Assembly (NCBI GenBank): GCA_947623455.1
Contig: OX392540.1
Span: forward strand, 9,131,432-9,195,431
From: Mimachlamys varia
Lineage: Eukaryota; Mollusca; Bivalvia; Pectinida; Pectinidae
Reading direction: 5' to 3'
Length of the DNA: 64,000 nucleotides
The notes beneath the pieces were generated by a model. It was not told the DNA's origin. It worked only from the letters and a program-made list of their open reading frames with translations, and ran no database searches. This document shows, one piece after another, positions 41,541 to 55,900 of this stretch (within the stretch, counting starts at the first letter, position 1; each line of letters starts with the position of its first letter). A program made the translations under genes and the position numbers.

Positions 41541-42826
41541 CCATAAAAATGCAAGCACAAGTTACATTGGTCTTTTAATACTCTGAGACTGGTGTATAGT
41601 GGTTAATGGGGATTAAACGGACATGTTACAGCCATGAGAAATGCAAGCACAAGTTATATGGGTCTTTTAATACTCTGTGACAGGGGTATAATGGTAAATG
41701 GGGACTAAACGGACCTGTTACAGCCATGAGAAATGCAAGCACAAGTTATATGGGTCTTTTAATACTCTGAGACTGGTGTATAGTGGTTAATGGGGATTAA
41801 ACGGACATGTTACAGCCATGAGAAATGCAAGCACAAGTTATATGGGTCTTTTAATACTCTTAGAATGGTGTATAATTGTTAATGGGGAGTAAATAGACCT
41901 GTTAAAGCCATGAGAAATGCAAGCACCAGTTACATTGGTCTTTTAATACTCTTAGAATAATGTATAATGGTTAATGGGGAGTAAACAGACCTGTTACAGC
42001 CATGAGAAATGCAAGCACAAGTAACATTGGTCTTTTAATACTCTGAGACTGGTGTATAATGGTAAATGAGGACTAAACGGACCTTTTACAGCCATGAGAA
42101 ATGCAAGCACAAGTTATATTGGAAATTTAATACTCTTAGAATGGTGTATAATGGTTAATGGGGAGTAAACAGACCTGTTACAGCCATAAAAATGCAAGCA
42201 CAAGTTACATTGGTCTTTTAATACTCTGAGACTGGTGTATAGTGGTTAATGGGGATTAAACGGACATGTTACAGCCATGAGAAATGCAAGCACAAGTTAT
42301 ATGGGTCTTTTAATACTCTGTGACAGGGGTATAATGGTAAATGGGGACTAAACGGACCTGTTACAGCCATGAGAAATGCAAGCACAAGTTATATGGGTCT
42401 TTTAATACTCTGAGACTGGTGTATAGTGGTTAATGGGGATTAAACGGACATGTTACAGCCATGAGAAATGCAAGCACAAGTTATATGGGTCTTTTAATAC
42501 TCTTAGAATGGTGTATAATTGTTAATGGGGAGTAAATAGACCTGTTAAAGCCATGAGAAATGCAAGCACCAGTTACATTGGTCTTTTAATACTCTTAGAA
42601 TAATGTATAATGGTTAATGGGGAGTAAACAGACCTGTTACAGCCATGAGAAATGCAAGCACAAGTAACATTGGTCTTTTAATACTCTGAGACTGGTGTAT
42701 AATGGTAAATGAGGACTAAACGGACCTTTTACAGCCATGAGAAATGCAAGCACAAGTTATATTGGAAATTTAATACTCTTAGAATGGTGTATAATGGTTA
42801 ATGGGGAGTAAACAGACCTGTTACAG
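41541..42826. repeat. 643-bp block (7 units) in two tandem copies
   Basis: The 91-bp-type unit 'ccataaaaat' occurs at 41541, 42184 and 42827, exactly 643 bp apart. The intervening units match in order, including 'ctgtgacagggg' near 41672 and 42315. After 42827 the series changes. This is a clean small-scale duplication. Confidence 0.8.
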
Positions 42827-45800
42827 CCATAAAAATGCAAGCACAAGTTATATGGGTCTTTTAATACTCTGAGACTGGTGTATAGTGGTAAATGAGGACC
42901 AAACGGACCTGTTAAAGCCATGATAAATGCAAGTACAAGTTATATGGGTCTTTTAATACTCTGAGACTGGTGTATAGTGGTTAATGGGGATTAAACAGAC
43001 ATGTTACAGCCTTGAGAAATGCAAGCACAAGTTATATGGGTCTTTTAATACTCTTAGAATGGTGTATAATTGTTAATGGGGAGTAAATAGACATGTTACA
43101 GCCATGAGAAATGCAAGCACAAGTTATATGGGTCTTTTAATACTCTGAGACTGGTGTATAGTGGTTAATGGGGATTAAACAGACCTGTAACAGCCATGAG
43201 AAATGCAAGCACAAGTTATTTTGGTTTTTAAATACTCCTAGACTGGTTTATAATGGATACTTGAGACAAAACAGAACTATCAAAGCCATGAGAAATGCAG
43301 GCACAACTGATATTGGTCTTTTAATACTCTGAGACTGGTGTATAATGGTAAATGGGGACTAAACAGAACTATCAAAGCCATGAGAAATGCAAGCACAAGT
43401 TATATGGGTCTTTTAATACTCTGAGACTGGTGTCTAATGGTAAATGGGGACTAAACAGAACTATCAAAGCCATGAGAAATGCAAGCACAAGTTATATGGG
43501 TCTTTTAATACTCTGAGACTGGTGTATAATGGTAAATGGGGACTAAACAGACCTTTTACAGCCATGAGAAATGCAAGCACAAGTTATATAGGTCTTTTAA
43601 TACTCTGAGATTGGTGTATAATGGTAAATGGGGATTAAACAGACCTGTAACAGCCATGAGAAATGCAAGCACAAGTTATATGGGTCTTTTAATACTCTAA
43701 GACTGGTGTATAATGGTAAATGGGGACTAAACAGACCTTTTGCAGCCATGAGAAATGCAAGCACAAGTTATATAGGTCTTTTAATACTCTGAGATTGGTG
43801 TATAATGGTAAATGGGGATTAAACAGACCTTTTACAGCCATGAGAAATGCAAGCACAAGTTATATGGGTCTTTTAATACTTTGAGACTGGTGTTTAATGG
43901 TAAATGGGGACTAAACAGAACTATCAAAGCCATGAGAAATGCAAGCACAAGTTATATAGGTCTTTTAATACTCTTAGAATAATGTATAATGGTTAATGGG
44001 GAGTAAACAGACCTGTTACAGCCATGAGAAATGCAAGCACAAGTTACATTGGTCTTTTAATACTCTGAGACTGGTGTATAGTGGTAAATGGGGACTAAAC
44101 GGACCTTTTACAGCCATGAGAAATGCAAGCACAAGTTATATGGGTCTTTTAATACTCTTAGAATGGTGTATAATTGTTAATGGGGAGTAAATAGACCTGT
44201 TACAGCCATGAGAAATGCAAGCACAAGTTACATTGGTCTTTTAATACTCTGAGACTGGTGTATAGTGGTAAATGGGGACTAAACGGACCTTTTACAGCCA
44301 TGAGAAATGCAAGCACAAGTTATATTGGAATTTTAATACTCTTAGAATGGTGTATAATGGTTAATGGGGAGTAAACAGACCTGTTACAGCCATAAAAATG
44401 CAAGCACAAGTTATATGGGTCTTTTAATACTCTGAGACTGGTGTATAGTGGTTAATGGGGATTAAACGGACATGTTACAGCCATGAGAAATGCAAGCACA
44501 AGTTATATGGGTCTTTTAATACTCTTAGAATGGTGTATAATTGTTAATGGGGAGTAAATAGACCTGTTACAGCCATGAGAAATGCAAGCACCAGTTACAT
44601 TGGTCTTTTAATACTCTGAGACTGGTGTATAGTGGTAAATGGGGACTAAACGGACCTTTTACAGCCATGAGAAATGCAAGCACAAGTTATATGGGTCTTT
44701 TAATACTCTGAGACTGGTGTATAATGGTAAATGGGGACTAAACAGACCTTTTGCAGCCATGAGAAATGCAAGCACAAGTTATATAGGTCTTTTAATACTC
44801 TGAGATTGGTGTATAATGGTAAATGGGGATTAAACAGACCTGTAACAGCCATGAGAAATGCAAGCACAAGTTATATGGGTCTTTTAATACTCTGAGACTG
44901 GTGTTTAATGGTAAATGGGGACTAAACAGAACTATCAAAGCCATGAGAAATGCAAGCACAAGTTATATAGGTCTTTTAATACTCTTAGAATAATGTATAA
45001 TGGTTAATGGGGAGTAAACAGACCTGTTACAGCCATGAGAAATGCAAGCACAAGTTACATTGGTCTTTTAATACTCTGAGACTGGTGTATAGTGGTAAAT
45101 GGGGACTAAACGGACCTTTTACAGCCATGAGAAATGCAAGCACAAGTTATATGGGTCTTTTAATACTCTTAGAATGGTGTATAATTGTTAATGGGGAGTA
45201 AATAGACCTGTTACAGCCATGAGAAATGCAAGCACAAGTTACATTGGTCTTTTAATACTCTGAGACTGGTGTATAGTGGTAAATGGGGACTAAACGGACC
45301 TTTTACAGCCATGAGAAATGCAAGCACAAGTTATATTGGAATTTTAATACTCTTAGAATGGTGTATAATGGTGAATGGGGAGTAAACAGACCTGTTACAG
45401 CCATAAAAATGCAAGCACAAGTTACATTGGTCTTTTAATACTCTGAGACTGGTGTATAGTGGTTAATGGGGATTAAACGGACATGTTACAGCCATGAGAA
45501 ATGCAAGCACAAGTTATATGGGTCTTTTAATACTCTGTGACAGGGGTATAATGGTAAATGGGGACTAAACGGACCTGTTACAGCCATGAGAAATGCAAGC
45601 ACAAGTTATATGGGTCTTTTAATACTCTGAGACTGGTGTATAGTGGTTAATGGGGATTAAACGGACATGTTACAGCCATGAGAAATGCAAGCACAAGTTA
45701 TATGGGTCTTTTAATACTCTTAGAATGGTGTATAATTGTTAATGGGGAGTAAATAGACCTGTTAAAGCCATGAGAAATGCAAGCACCAGTTACATTGGTC

Positions 45801-47784
45801 TTTTAATACTCTTAGAATAATGTATAATGGTTAATGGGGAGTAAACAGACCTGTTACAGCCATGAGAAATGCAAGCACAAGTAACATTGGTCTTTTAATA
45901 CTCTGAGACTGGTGTATAATGGTAAATGAGGACTAAACGGACCTTTTACAGCCATGAGAAATGCAAGCACAAGTTATATTGGAAATTTAATACTCTTAGA
46001 ATGGTGTATAATGGTTAATGGGGAGTAAACAGACCTGTTACAGCCATAAAAATGCAAGCACAAGTTATATGGGTCTTTTAATACTCTGAGACTGGTGTAT
46101 AATGGTAAATGAGGACCAAACGGACCTGTTAAAGCCATGATAAATGCAAGTACAAGTTATATGGGTCTTTTAATACTCTGAGACTGGTGTATAGTGGTTA
46201 ATGGGGATTAAACAGACATGTTACAGCCTTGAGAAATGCAAGCACAAGTTATATGGGTCTTTTAATACTCTTAGAATGGTGTATAATTGTTAATGGGGAG
46301 TAAATAGACATGTTACAGCCATGAGAAATGCAAGCACAAGTTATATGGGTCTTTTAATACTCTGAGACTGGTGTATAGTGGTTAATGGGGATTAAACAGA
46401 CCTGTAACAGCCATGAGAAATGCAAGCACAAGTTATTTTGGTTTTTAAATACTCCTAGACTGGTTTATAATGGATACTTGAGACAAAACAGAACTATCAA
46501 AGCCATGAGAAATGCAGGCACAACTGATATTGGTCTTTTAATACTCTGAGACTGGTGTATAATGGTAAATGGGGACTAAACAGAACTATCAAAGCCATGA
46601 GAAATGCAAGCACAAGTTATATGGGTCTTTTAATACTCTGAGACTGGTGTCTAATGGTAAATGGGGACTAAACAGAACTATCAAAGCCATGAGAAATGCA
46701 AGCACAAGTTATATGGGTCTTTTAATACTCTGAGACTGGTGTATAATGGTAAATGGGGACTAAACAGACCTTTTACAGCCATGAGAAATGCAAGCACAAG
46801 TTATATAGGTCTTTTAATACTCTGAGATTGGTGTATAATGGTAAATGGGGATTAAACAGACCTGTAACAGCCATGAGAAATGCAAGCACAAGTTATATGG
46901 GTCTTTTAATACTCTAAGACTGGTGTATAATGGTAAATGGGGACTAAACAGACCTTTTGCAGCCATGAGAAATGCAAGCACAAGTTATATAGGTCTTTTA
47001 ATACTCTGAGATTGGTGTATAATGGTAAATGGGGATTAAACAGACCTTTTACAGCCATGAGAAATGCAAGCACAAGTTATATGGGTCTTTTAATACTTTG
47101 AGACTGGTGTTTAATGGTAAATGGGGACTAAACAGAACTATCAAAGCCATGAGAAATGCAAGCACAAGTTATATAGGTCTTTTAATACTCTTAGAATAAT
47201 GTATAATGGTTAATGGGGAGTAAACAGACCTGTTACAGCCATGAGAAATGCAAGCACAAGTTACATTGGTCTTTTAATACTCTGAGACTGGTGTATAGTG
47301 GTAAATGGGGACTAAACGGACCTTTTACAGCCATGAGAAATGCAAGCACAAGTTATATGGGTCTTTTAATACTCTTAGAATGGTGTATAATTGTTAATGG
47401 GGAGTAAATAGACCTGTTACAGCCATGAGAAATGCAAGCACAAGTTACATTGGTCTTTTAATACTCTGAGACTGGTGTATAGTGGTAAATGGGGACTAAA
47501 CGGACCTTTTACAGCCATGAGAAATGCAAGCACAAGTTATATTGGAATTTTAATACTCTTAGAATGGTGTATAATGGTTAATGGGGAGTAAACAGACCTG
47601 TTACAGCCATAAAAATGCAAGCACAAGTTATATGGGTCTTTTAATACTCTGAGACTGGTGTATAGTGGTTAATGGGGATTAAACGGACATGTTACAGCCA
47701 TGAGAAATGCAAGCACAAGTTATATGGGTCTTTTAATACTCTTAGAATGGTGTATAATTGTTAATGGGGAGTAAATAGACCTGT
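42184..47784. repeat. 3,217-bp-offset block duplication
   Basis: Positions 42184-44567 recur at 45401-47784. Rare shared variants are 'ccatgataaatg' near 42919 and 46136, 'cagccttgag' near 43010 and 46227, and 'acaactgatattgg' near 43302 and 46519. The landmark monomer maps from 43215 to 46433. The piece between (about 44568-45400) instead resembles 40.7-41.5 kb at an offset of 3,860 bp, so the blocks overlap in a mosaic. Confidence 0.75.
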
Positions 47785-49968
47785 TAAAGCCATGAGAAAT
47801 GCAAGCACAAGTTATATGGGTCTTTTAATACTCTTAGAATAATGTATAATGGTTAATGGGGAGTAAACAGACCTGTTACAGCCATAAAAATGCAAGCACA
47901 AGTTATATGGGTCTTTTAATACTCTGAGACTGGTGTATAATGGTAAATGAGGACCAAACAGACCTTTTGCAGCCATGAGAAATGCAAGCACAAGTTATAT
48001 GGGTCTTTTAATACTCTGAGACTGGTGTATAGTGGTTAATGGGGATTAAACGGACATGTTACAGCCATGAGAAATGCAAGCACAAGTTATATGGGTCTTT
48101 TAATACTCTTAGAATGGTGTATAATTGTTAATGGGGAGTAAATAGACATGTTACAGTCATGAGAAATGCAAGCACAAGTTATATGGGTCTTTTAATACTC
48201 TGAGACTGGTGTATAATGGTAAATGGGGACTAAACAGACCTTTTACAGCCATGAGAAATGCAAGCACAAGTTATATAGGTCTTTTAATACTCTGAGATTG
48301 GTGTATAATGGTAAATGGGGATTAAACAGACCTGTAACAGCCATGAGAAATGCAAGCACAAGTTATATGGGTCTTTTAATACTCTAAGACTGGTGTATAA
48401 TGGTAAATGGGGACTAAACAGACCTTTTGCAGCCATGAGAAATGCAAGCACAAGTTATATAGGTCTTTTAATACTCTGAGATTGGTGTATAATGGTAAAT
48501 GGGGATTAAACAGACCTTTTACAGCCATGAGAAATGCAAGCACAAGTTATATGGGTCTTTTAATACTCTGAGACTGGTGTTTAATGGTAAATGGGGACTA
48601 AACAGAACTATGAGAAATGAGAAATGCAAGCACAAGTTATATAGGTCTTTTAATACTCTTAGAATAATGTATAATGGTTAATGGGGAGTAAACAGGCCTG
48701 TTAAAGCCATGAGAAATGCAAGCACAAGTTACATTGGTCTGTTAATACTCTGAGACTGGTGTATAGTGGTAAATGGGGACTAAACGGACCTTTTACAGCC
48801 ATGAGAAATGCAAGCACAAGTTTTATGGGTCTTTTAATACTCTTAGAATGGTGTATAATTGTTAATGGGGAGTAAATAGACCTGTTACAGCCATGAGAAA
48901 TGCAAGCACAAGTTACATTGGTCTTTTAATACTCTGAGACTGGTGTATAGTGGTAAAGGGGGACTAAACGGACCTTTTACAGCCATGAGAAATGCAAGCA
49001 CAAGTTATATTGGAATTTTAATACTCTTAGAATGGTGTATAGTGGTTAATGGGGATTAAACGGACATGTTACAGCCATGAGAAATGCAAGCACAAGTTAT
49101 ATGGGTCTTTTAATACTCTGAGACTGGTGTATAGTGGTTAATGGGGATTAAACAGACCTGTAACAGCCATGAGAAATGCAAGCACAAGTTATTTTGGTTT
49201 TTAAATACTCCTAGACTGGTTTATAATGGATACTTGAGACAAAACAGAACTATCAAAGCCATGAGAAATGCAGGCACAACTTATATTGGTCTTTTAATAC
49301 TCTGAGACTGGTGTATAATGGTAAATGGGGACTAAACAGAACTATCAAAGCCATGAGAAATGCAAGCACAAGTTATATGGGTCTTTTAATACTCTGAGAC
49401 TGGTGTCTAATGGTAAATGGGGACTAAACAGAACTATCAAAGCCATGAGAAATGCAAGCACAAGTTATATGGGTCTTTTAATACTCTGAGACTGGTGTAT
49501 AATGGTAAATGGGGACTAAACAGACCTTTTACAGCCATGAGAAATGCAAGCACAAGTTATATAGGTCTTTTAATACTCTGAGATTGGTGTATAATGGTAA
49601 ATGGGGATTAAACAGACCTGTAACAGCCATGAGAAATGCAAGCACAAGTTATATGGGTCTTTTAATACTCTAAGACTGGTGTATAATGGTAAATGGGGAC
49701 TAAACAGACCTTTTGCAGCCATGAGAAATGCAAGCACAAGTTATATAGGTCTTTTAATACTCTGAGATTGGTGTATAATGGTAAATGGGGATTAAACAGA
49801 CCTTTTACAGCCATGAGAAATGCAAGCACAAGTTATATGGGTCTTTTAATACTTTGAGACTGGTGTTTAATGGTAAATGGGGACTAAACAGAACTATCAA
49901 AGCCATGAGAAATGCAAGCACAAGTTATATAGGTCTTTTAATACTCTTAGAATAATGTATAATGGTTA
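47785..49968. repeat. Satellite zone preceding the four ~2.2-kb copies
   Basis: It contains the first 'aactatgagaaatgagaaatg' variant (48606), an 'aagttttatggg' unit near 48818, and the landmark monomer at 49190. The first two recur together at +9,738 bp (58344 and about 58556), near the right end. Parts of this zone were therefore carried to the end of the array. Confidence 0.7.
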
Positions 49969-52900
49969 ATGGGGAGTAAACAGACCTGTTACAGCCATGA
50001 GAAATGCAAGCACAAGTTACATTGGTCTTTTAATACTCTGAGACTGGTGTATAGTGGTAAATGGGGACTAAACGGACCTTTTACAGCCATGAGAAATGCA
50101 AGCACAAGTTATATGGGTCTTTTAATACTCTTAGAATGGTGTATAATTGTTAATGGGGAGTAAATAGACCTGTTACAGCCATGAGAAATGCAAGCACAAG
50201 TTACATTGGTCTTTTAATACTCTGAGACTGGTGTATAGTGGTAAATGGGGACTAAACGGACCTTTTACAGCCATGAGAAATGCAAGCACAAGTTATATTG
50301 GAATTTTAATACTCTTAGAATGGTGTATAATGGTTAATGGGGAGTAAACAGACCTGTTACAGCCATAAAAATGCAAGCACAAGTTATATGGGTCTTTTAA
50401 TACTCTGAGACTGGTGTATAGTGGTTAATGGGGATTAAACGGACATGTTACAGCCATGAGAAATGCAAGCACAAGTTATATGGGTCTTTTAATACTCTTA
50501 GAATGGTGTATAATTGTTAATGGGGAGTAAATAGACATGTTAAAGCCATGAGAAATGCAAGCACCAGTTACATTGGTCTTTTAATACTCTTAGAATAATG
50601 TATAATGGTTAATGGGGAGTAAACAGACCTGTTACAGCCATGAGAAATGCAAGCACAAGTAACATTGGTCTTTTAATACTCTGAGACTGGTGTATAATGG
50701 TAAATGAGGACCAAACGGACCTGTTAAAGCCATGAGAAATGCAAGCACAAGTTATATGGGTCTTTTAATACTCTGAGACTGGTGTATAGTGGTTAATGGG
50801 GATTAAACGGACATGTTACAGCGATGAGAAATGCAAGCACAAGTTATATGGGTCTTTTAATACTCTTAGAATGGTGTATAATGGTAAATGAGGACCAAAC
50901 GGACCTGTTAAAGCCATGAGAAATGCAAGCACAAGTTATATGGGTCTTTTAATACTCTGAGACTGGTGTATAGTGGTTAATGGGGATTAAACGGACATGT
51001 TACAGCGATGAGAAATGCAAGCACAAGTTATATGGGTCTTTTAATACTCTTAGAATGGTGTATAATTGTTAATGGGGAGTAAATAGACCTGTTAAAGCCA
51101 TGAGAAATGCAAGCACAAGTTATATGGGTCTTTTAATACTCTTAGAATAATGTATAATGGTTAATGGGGAGTAAACAGACCTGTTACAGCCATAAAAATG
51201 CAAGCACAAGTTATATGGGTCTTTTAATACTCTGAGACTGGTGTATAATGGTAAATGAGGACCAAACAGACCTTTTGCAGCCATGAGAAATGCAAGCACA
51301 AGTTATATGGGTCTTTTAATACTCTGAGACTGGTGTATAGTGGTTAATGGGGATTAAACGGACATGTTACAGCCATGAGAAATGCAAGCACAAGTTATAT
51401 GGGTCTTTTAATACTCTTAGAATGGTGTATAATTGTTAATGGGGAGTAAATAGACATGTTACAGCCATGAGAAATGCAAGCACAAGTTATTTTGGTTTTT
51501 AAATACTCCTAGACTGGTTTATAATGGATACTTGAGACAAAACAGAACTATCAAAGCCATGAGAAATGCAGGCACAACTTATATTGGTCTTTTAATACTC
51601 TGAGACTGGTGTATAATGGTAAATGGGGACTAAACAGAACTATCAAAGCCATGAGAAATGCAAGCACAAGTTATATGGGTCTTTTAATACTCTGAGACTG
51701 GTGTATAATGGTAAATGGGGACTAAACAGACCTTTTACAGCCATGAGAAATGCAAGCACAAGTTATATAGGTCTTTTAATACTCTGAGATTGGTGTATAA
51801 TGGTAAATGGGGATTAAACAGACCTGTAACAGCCATGAGAAATGCAAGCACAAGTTATATGGGTCTTTTAATACTCTAAGACTGGTGTATAATGGTAAAT
51901 GGGGACTAAACAGACCTTTTGCAGCCATGAGAAATGCAAGCACAAGTTATATAGGTCTTTTAATACTCTGAGATTGGTGTATAATGGTAAATGGGGATTA
52001 AACAGACCTTTTACAGCCATGAGAAATGCAAGCACAAGTTATATGGGTCTTTTAATACTCTGAGACTGGTGTTTAATGGTAAATGGGGACTAAACAGAAC
52101 TATGAGAAATGAGAAATGCAAGCACAAGTTATATAGGTCTTTTAATACTCTTAGAATAATGTATAATGGTTAATGGGGAGTAAACAGACCTGTTACAGCC
52201 ATGAGAAATGCAAGCACAAGTTACATTGGTCTTTTAATACTCTGAGACTGGTGTATAGTGGTAAATGGGGACTAAACGGACCTTTTACAGCCATGAGAAA
52301 TGCAAGCACAAGTTATATGGGTCTTTTAATACTCTTAGAATGGTGTATAATTGTTAATGGGGAGTAAATAGACCTGTTACAGCCATGAGAAATGCAAGCA
52401 CAAGTTACATTGGTCTTTTAATACTCTGAGACTGGTGTATAGTGGTAAATGGGGACTAAACGGACCTTTTACAGCCATGAGAAATGCAAGCACAAGTTAT
52501 ATTGGAATTTTAATACTCTTAGAATGGTGTATAATGGTTAATGGGGAGTAAACAGACCTGTTACAGCCATAAAAATGCAAGCACAAGTTATATGGGTCTT
52601 TTAATACTCTGAGACTGGTGTATAGTGGTTAATGGGGATTAAACGGACATGTTACAGCCATGAGAAATGCAAGCACAAGTTATATGGGTCTTTTAATACT
52701 CTTAGAATGGTGTATAATTGTTAATGGGGAGTAAATAGACATGTTAAAGCCATGAGAAATGCAAGCACCAGTTACATTGGTCTTTTAATACTCTTAGAAT
52801 AATGTATAATGGTTAATGGGGAGTAAACAGACCTGTTACAGCCATGAGAAATGCAAGCACAAGTAACATTGGTCTTTTAATACTCTGAGACTGGTGTATA

Positions 52901-55900
52901 ATGGTAAATGAGGACCAAACGGACCTGTTAAAGCCATGAGAAATGCAAGCACAAGTTATATGGGTCTTTTAATACTCTGAGACTGGTGTATAGTGGTTAA
53001 TGGGGATTAAACGGACATGTTACAGCGATGAGAAATGCAAGCACAAGTTATATGGGTCTTTTAATACTCTTAGAATGGTGTATAATGGTAAATGAGGACC
53101 AAACGGACCTGTTAAAGCCATGAGAAATGCAAGCACAAGTTATATGGGTCTTTTAATACTCTGAGACTGGTGTATAGTGGTTAATGGGGATTAAACGGAC
53201 ATGTTACAGCGATGAGAAATGCAAGCACAAGTTATATGGGTCTTTTAATACTCTTAGAATGGTGTATAATTGTTAATGGGGAGTAAATAGACCTGTTAAA
53301 GCCATGAGAAATGCAAGCACAAGTTATATGGGTCTTTTAATACTCTTAGAATAATGTATAATGGTTAATGGGGAGTAAACAGACCTGTTACAGCCATAAA
53401 AATGCAAGCACAAGTTATATGGGTCTTTTAATACTCTGAGACTGGTGTATAATGGTAAATGAGGACCAAACAGACCTTTTGCAGCCATGAGAAATGCAAG
53501 CACAAGTTATATGGGTCTTTTAATACTCTGAGACTGGTGTATAGTGGTTAATGGGGATTAAACGGACATGTTACAGCCATGAGAAATGCAAGCACAAGTT
53601 ATATGGGTCTTTTAATACTCTTAGAATGGTGTATAATTGTTAATGGGGAGTAAATAGACATGTTACAGCCATGAGAAATGCAAGCACAAGTTATTTTGGT
53701 TTTTAAATACTCCTAGACTGGTTTATAATGGATACTTGAGACAAAACAGAACTATCAAAGCCATGAGAAATGCAGGCACAACTTATATTGGTCTTTTAAT
53801 ACTCTGAGACTGGTGTATAATGGTAAATGGGGACTAAACAGAACTATCAAAGCCATGAGAAATGCAAGCACAAGTTATATGGGTCTTTTAATACTCTGAG
53901 ACTGGTGTATAATGGTAAATGGGGACTAAACAGACCTTTTACAGCCATGAGAAATGCAAGCACAAGTTATATGGGTCTTTTAATACTCTTAGAATGGTGT
54001 ATAATTGTTAATGGGGAGTAAATAGACCTGTTACAGCCATGAGAAATGCAAGCACAAGTTACATTGGTCTTTTAATACTCTGAGACTGGTGTATAGTGGT
54101 AAATGGGGACTAAACGGACCTTTTACAGCCATGAGAAATGCAAGCACAAGTTATATGGGTCTTTTAATACTCTTAGAATGGTGTATAATTGTTAATGGGG
54201 AGTAAATAGACCTGTTACAGCCATGAGAAATGCAAGCACAAGTTACATTGGTCTTTTAATACTCTGAGACTGGTGTATAGTGGTAAATGGGGACTAAACG
54301 GACCTTTTACAGCCATGAGAAATGCAAGCACAAGTTATATTGGAATTTTAATACTCTTAGAATGGTGTATAATGGTTAATGGGGAGTAAACAGACCTGTT
54401 ACAGCCATAAAAATGCAAGCACAAGTTATATGGGTCTTTTAATACTCTGAGACTGGTGTATAGTGGTTAATGGGGATTAAACGGACATGTTACAGCCATG
54501 AGAAATGCAAGCACAAGTTATATGGGTCTTTTAATACTCTTAGAATGGTGTATAATTGTTAATGGGGAGTAAATAGACATGTTAAAGCCATGAGAAATGC
54601 AAGCACCAGTTACATTGGTCTTTTAATACTCTTAGAATAATGTATAATGGTTAATGGGGAGTAAACAGACCTGTTACAGCCATGAGAAATGCAAGCACAA
54701 GTAACATTGGTCTTTTAATACTCTGAGACTGGTGTATAATGGTAAATGAGGACCAAACGGACCTGTTAAAGCCATGAGAAATGCAAGCACAAGTTATATG
54801 GGTCTTTTAATACTCTGAGACTGGTGTATAGTGGTTAATGGGGATTAAACGGACATGTTACAGCGATGAGAAATGCAAGCACAAGTTATATGGGTCTTTT
54901 AATACTCTTAGAATGGTGTATAATGGTAAATGAGGACCAAACGGACCTGTTAAAGCCATGAGAAATGCAAGCACAAGTTATATGGGTCTTTTAATACTCT
55001 GAGACTGGTGTATAGTGGTTAATGGGGATTAAACGGACATGTTACAGCGATGAGAAATGCAAGCACAAGTTATATGGGTCTTTTAATACTCTTAGAATGG
55101 TGTATAATTGTTAATGGGGAGTAAATAGACCTGTTAAAGCCATGAGAAATGCAAGCACAAGTTATATGGGTCTTTTAATACTCTTAGAATAATGTATAAT
55201 GGTTAATGGGGAGTAAACAGACCTGTTACAGCCATAAAAATGCAAGCACAAGTTATATGGGTCTTTTAATACTCTGAGACTGGTGTATAATGGTAAATGA
55301 GGACCAAACAGACCTTTTGCAGCCATGAGAAATGCAAGCACAAGTTATATGGGTCTTTTAATACTCTGAGACTGGTGTATAGTGGTTAATGGGGATTAAA
55401 CGGACATGTTACAGCCATGAGAAATGCAAGCACAAGTTATATGGGTCTTTTAATACTCTTAGAATGGTGTATAATTGTTAATGGGGAGTAAATAGACATG
55501 TTACAGCCATGAGAAATGCAAGCACAAGTTATTTTGGTTTTTAAATACTCCTAGACTGGTTTATAATGGATACTTGAGACAAAACAGAACTATCAAAGCC
55601 ATGAGAAATGCAGGCACAACTTATATTGGTCTTTTAATACTCTGAGACTGGTGTATAATGGTAAATGGGGACTAAACAGAACTATCAAAGCCATGAGAAA
55701 TGCAAGCACAAGTTATATGGGTCTTTTAATACTCTGAGACTGGTGTATAATGGTAAATGGGGACTAAACAGACCTTTTACAGCCATGAGAAATGCAAGCA
55801 CAAGTTATATAGGTCTTTTAATACTCTGAGATTGGTGTATAATGGTAAATGGGGATTAAACAGACCTGTAACAGCCATGAGAAATGCAAGCACAAGTTAT

